Assembly (NCBI GenBank): GCA_937952445.1
Contig: CALGAA010000187.1
Span: forward strand, 1-9,064
Length of the DNA stretch: 9,064 bases
Direction: 5' to 3'
DNA from: an uncultured Bacteroidota bacterium
GTDB taxonomy: Bacteria; Bacteroidota; Bacteroidia; Chitinophagales; Saprospiraceae
The notes beneath the pieces are model-generated. The model was given only the letters and a program-made list of their open reading frames with translations. It was not told where the DNA came from and did not search any database. Both the position numbers and the translations under genes were made by a program. Positions 7,681 to 9,064 of this stretch are shown piece after piece (the stretch's first letter is position 1; each line of letters opens with the position of its first letter).

Positions 7681-8082
7681 ATGAAAAAGAACACGAGTAT
7701 ATTTAGCCGGATCGTGCGGGGTGAAATTCCTTCGTACAAAATAGCGGAGGATGACCGATTTTATGCGTTTCTGGATATCAATCCGGTGGCGGTGGGGCAT
7801 ACGTTGGTGATCCCGAAGGAAGAAATCGATTACATTTTTGATTTACCTGATGATTTACTGGGGGATTTAATGGTGTTCGCCAAGAAGGTCGGATTGGCGA
7901 TTGAAAAGGAGGTGACCTGTGAGCGGATTGGGGTGACGGTGGTTGGTCTTGAGGTGCCCCACGCCCATGTGCACCTGATACCGATCAACAGCATATACGA
8001 TATGGAATTCAGTAAGCCGAAGATGGTATTGAGCGAAGAGGAATTTAAAGATTTGGCGCAGCGGATTTCAGCTCATCTGTGA
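7681..8082 (+). CDS. HIT-family nucleotide hydrolase/transferase (Hint-like, 133 aa)
   Basis: Histidine-triad proteins hydrolyse the alpha-phosphate bond of nucleoside phosphoramidates or dinucleoside polyphosphates through a nucleotidyl-histidine intermediate, as small cytosolic dimers. The signature VPHAHVHLIPI lies at residues 92-102, giving the H-x-H-x-H triad as His94, His96 (expected nucleophile) and His98. The N-terminal SIFSRIVRGEIPSYKIAEDD and the AFLDINPVAVGHTLVIPKEE segment (29-48) are typical of the Hint branch, and 133 residues is the normal size. One departure is TVVGLEVPHAHVH, where many homologs have a Gly-x-x-Ala/Gly-Gln-x-V pattern, so the Gln before the triad is replaced by Leu90-Glu91. 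ATG 7681 follows TTCAATCTTT with no Shine-Dalgarno sequence. It lies downstream of greA on the same strand; this adjacency is one I recall from other Bacteroidota but could not check. The physiological substrate is not predictable. Confidence 0.95.
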   Translation: MKKNTSIFSRIVRGEIPSYKIAEDDRFYAFLDINPVAVGHTLVIPKEEIDYIFDLPDDLLGDLMVFAKKVGLAIEKEVTCERIGVTVVGLEVPHAHVHLIPINSIYDMEFSKPKMVLSEEEFKDLAQRISAHL

Positions 8083-8225
8083 CCATCGAGGTTGAAATAG
8101 GGCAGCAGTTGTTTTAAGAATGTGGAGTGTAGAACGGGTGCATCTACCGTCATGGGTCTAATAGGGATGCCTGGCGTGGCTCTCAAACTTCGAATGAATT
8201 ACTACCAATTATTCAATATAAGTTT

Positions 8226-8233
8226 TATATTTG
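8226..8233 (+). promoter_or_regulatory. Putative -7 promoter element upstream of tRNA-Cys
   Basis: TATATTTG fits TAnnTTTG exactly and is followed by CC in an A+T-rich stretch after the HIT gene. No -33 TTG lies at the expected distance. It points at the tRNA 118 bases downstream, so the transcript would have a leader of about 110 bases, including a small perfect hairpin at 8265-8279. The rest of the 8083-8350 gap shows no gene or strong terminator. Confidence 0.4.
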
Positions 8234-8264
8234 CCTTCCATTTGTAAATGCGCAGCTCAGGATT

Positions 8265-8279
8265 TATTCGTACCGAATA
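8265..8279 (+). other. Small perfect hairpin in the presumed tRNA leader
   Basis: TATTCG (8265-8270) and CGAATA (8274-8279) are perfectly complementary around TAC. A six-pair stem of this size arises by chance fairly often, so it is noted only because it lies between the putative promoter and tRNA-Cys, where it could affect leader processing or be a binding site. Confidence 0.3.
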
Positions 8280-8350
8280 CCCGCAGAATGAGCGTGTTCC
8301 CCGCAGTCAAAGGCGTATGGGGGTAATGGAAATCAAACAATACATGATCA

Positions 8351-8421
8351 GGTCGCGTGGCCGAGTGGCTAGGCAGAGGTCTGCAAAACCTTGTACGGCG
8401 GTTCGAATCCGCCCGCGACCT
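8351..8421 (+). tRNA. tRNA-Cys (anticodon GCA)
   Basis: The 71-base gene folds into a complete cloverleaf. The acceptor stem pairs GGTCGCG (8351-8357) with CGCGACC (8414-8420). The D stem is GCC/GGC (8360-8362 with 8372-8374). The anticodon stem is GAGGT/ACCTT (8376-8380 with 8388-8392, one G-U pair), and the loop CTGCAAA puts GCA at 8383-8385. The T stem is GGCGG/CCGCC (8397-8401 with 8409-8413) around TTCGAAT. The discriminator T8421 is the U73 expected for tRNA-Cys. The next bases are CCC, so the 3' CCA is not encoded and must be added after transcription. Confidence 0.97.
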
Positions 8422-8448
8422 CCCTTTTTATGTCCCTCTCCTTTTTTT
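8422..8448 (+). terminator. T-rich tract after tRNA-Cys, possible transcription end
   Basis: Runs of five T (8425-8429) and seven T (8442-8448) follow the tRNA at once. The stable tRNA acceptor and T arms followed by the first T run could act as a simple terminator. No separate terminator stem lies between the tRNA and the T runs, so the assignment is weak. Confidence 0.35.
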
Positions 8449-8459
8449 ATTTTATAGTC

Positions 8460-8474
8460 CGGGATAAGATCCCG
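8460..8474. other. Perfect short palindrome downstream of tRNA-Cys
   Basis: CGGGAT (8460-8465) pairs with ATCCCG (8469-8474) around AAG. The flanking T run lies before it on the plus strand, which becomes an A run after it on the minus strand, so it is not a standard terminator in either direction. It may be an operator-like site or chance. The 8475-8590 stretch that follows shows no gene or recognised element. Confidence 0.35.
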
Positions 8475-8590
8475 CACGTGAAACCGTATTATATGTCCAC
8501 TGCAATAGGTTGGGTCTATTCAGAATTGGATTGAACGTCTGCCGATTTTTTAACCAGGTGGGGAGCGGGGACATGATGAGCTGATATGAG

Positions 8591-8710
8591 CAAAGGTGGA
8601 GAGGATGATCTCTGCTTGTCATGTGAAAGCTCTGCGTTCTCTGCGCCTCTGTGGTGAAAAAATAGTCCCCATTTGCAAGGGGACGGATAACCGCAAAGTC
8701 GCAAATGTCG
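8591..8710. repeat. Repeat unit 1
   Basis: The outer arms are 8630-8654 and 8691-8715 (the second runs into the start of unit 2). The central hairpin pairs GTCCCC (8665-8670) with GGGGAC (8679-8684) around the 8-base loop ATTTGCAA. The spacer lacks one base present in the GATGATCTCCAGGTTGTC form of units 3 and 4. Positions 8620-8705 are identical to 8979-9064 in unit 4. Confidence 0.88.
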
Positions 8711-8824
8711 CAAAGGTGAGGAAGATTATCTCGAGGTTTCAATTTGAAAGTTCTGCGTTCTCTGCGGTGAAAAAAATAACCCCTGTTTTCTGAGGGACGG
8801 ATAACCGCAAAGTCGCAAAGGTCG
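8711..8824. repeat. Repeat unit 2 (diverged, 8-bp deletion)
   Basis: This is the most diverged copy. It reads TTCTGCGTTCTCTGCGGTG, lacking eight bases (CCTCTGTG) in the first arm, and has a changed spacer (GATTATCTCGAGGTTTCAAT). The central hairpin pairs CCCT (8781-8784) with AGGG (8793-8796) around an 8-base loop, so complementarity persists although the bases differ from unit 1. Confidence 0.85.
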
Positions 8825-8948
8825 CAAAGGGGGAAGAGGATGATCTCCAGGTTGTCATGTGAAAGCTCTGCGTTCTCTGCGCCTCTGTGGTGAAAAAAAT
8901 AGCCGCCTGTTTTCAAAGGAAAGGATAACCGCAAAGTCGCAAAGTTCG
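8825..8948. repeat. Repeat unit 3
   Basis: The outer arms are 8866-8890 and 8929-8953. Aligning them as a stem gives 18 Watson-Crick pairs of 25 with a few wobbles. The central hairpin is the weakest, CCT (8906-8908) with AGG (8917-8919), again with an 8-base loop. Its last GCAAAG motif is changed to GGAAAG. Confidence 0.85.
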
Positions 8949-9064
8949 GAAAGGGGAATAGGATGATCTCCAGGTTGCCATGTGAAAGCTCTGCGTTCTC
9001 TGCGCCTCTGTGGTGAAAAAATAGTCCCCATTTGCAAGGGGACGGATAACCGCAAAGTCGCAAA
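8949..9064. repeat. Repeat unit 4 (cut by window end)
   Basis: The first arm is 8989-9013; the second starts at 9050 and is cut by the window. The central hairpin GTCCCC (9024-9029) with GGGGAC (9038-9043) equals that of unit 1. The last 86 bases match unit 1 exactly, whereas units 2 and 3 between them differ, so units 1 and 4 share a recent copy or conversion event. Confidence 0.88.

Larger units (their letters stand above)
8591..9064. repeat. Tandem array of about 120-bp structured repeats (three complete units plus one cut)
   Basis: Four head-to-tail copies start at 8591, 8711, 8825 and 8949, with lengths 120, 114, 124 and at least 116. Each contains, in order, a GATGATCTC-type spacer, ATGTGAAAGCTCTGCG, a CTCTGCG arm repeating every nine bases, GTGAAAAAA, a central hairpin, GGATAACCGCAAAG, and a second arm of GCAAAG repeating every nine bases. 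The arms are imperfect inverted complements. Sequences resembling CTCTGCGCCTCTGTGGTGAA and its partner recur between genes in many unrelated bacteria and are often mis-annotated as proteins; this is from memory and unchecked. No transposase or terminal inverted repeats of an insertion sequence are seen. The array reaches the window end and may continue. Confidence 0.92.

Noticed and set aside
7499..7684. Small 61-codon gene between greA and the HIT gene
   Set aside because: No ribosome-binding site, no domain, and it overlaps the HIT start codon; it looks like an unselected open stretch.
8248..8457. Plus-strand 69-codon frame
   Set aside because: It runs straight through the tRNA-Cys gene and its T-rich tail, and has no recognisable protein content.
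8460..8474. Intrinsic terminator at the CGGGAT/ATCCCG palindrome
   Set aside because: A T run must follow the stem; here it precedes the stem on the plus strand and reads as A on the minus strand.
8452..9063. Minus-strand open frame of 203 codons across the repeat array
   Set aside because: The repeat units fall in different frames of the same open stretch because their spacings (121, 115, 123) are not all multiples of three, giving unrelated peptides such as HHRGAENAEL, HRRERRTFK and FTTEAQRTQS. It is a known kind of false protein from this repeat, with no ribosome-binding site.
8591..9064. CRISPR array
   Set aside because: The units are about 120 bases of mostly conserved sequence with internal inverted repeats, not short repeats alternating with unique spacers of constant length, and no cas gene is present.
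8591..9064. Insertion sequence or MITE with terminal inverted repeats
   Set aside because: No transposase frame and no flanking target-site duplication could be seen; the inverted arms lie inside each tandem unit rather than at the ends of one element. The far end is outside the window, so this is not fully excluded.

Overview
The window most likely comes from a member of the Bacteroidota or a near relative in the FCB group. Four things point there: a TonB-dependent receptor, a long exported protein with a type IX secretion (T9SS)-like C-terminal sorting region, a PorV/PorQ-like outer-membrane protein, and promoter elements of the Bacteroidota form TAnnTTTG. Start codons mostly lack a Shine-Dalgarno sequence, which also fits that phylum. 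Base composition is roughly half G+C. The species cannot be named from this sequence.

Positions 1-6891 hold a tightly packed plus-strand operon of three envelope genes. The first is the C-terminal 621 codons of a TonB-dependent receptor, cut by the window edge. Two bases later starts a 1318-residue secreted protein with a signal peptide, a conserved N-terminal module, a fibronectin-III-like stretch, an Asp/Asn-rich calcium-binding-like motif and a C-terminal sorting domain. The third gene overlaps it by 11 bases and encodes a 358-residue PorV/PorQ-family barrel. PorV proteins carry T9SS cargo from the translocon to the attachment machinery. The simplest reading is a receptor, a secreted surface protein and a shuttle or anchor made together as one surface module.

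Positions 6892-8082 are housekeeping. A -7-type promoter lies 10 bases after the operon. It is followed by a leader with a long, nearly continuous hairpin, then greA (transcript-cleavage factor), then a separate HIT-family nucleotide hydrolase. Positions 8351-8421 hold a clear tRNA-Cys (GCA), preceded by a possible promoter.

From 8422 to the end there is no credible gene. Positions 8591-9064 are a tandem array of about 120-bp units, three complete and one cut by the window end. Each unit holds an imperfect inverted repeat with 9-base periodic arms around a central hairpin. The central stem differs between units while its two arms stay complementary and its loop stays 8 bases. This array and the three-gene export module are the most interesting parts of the window.
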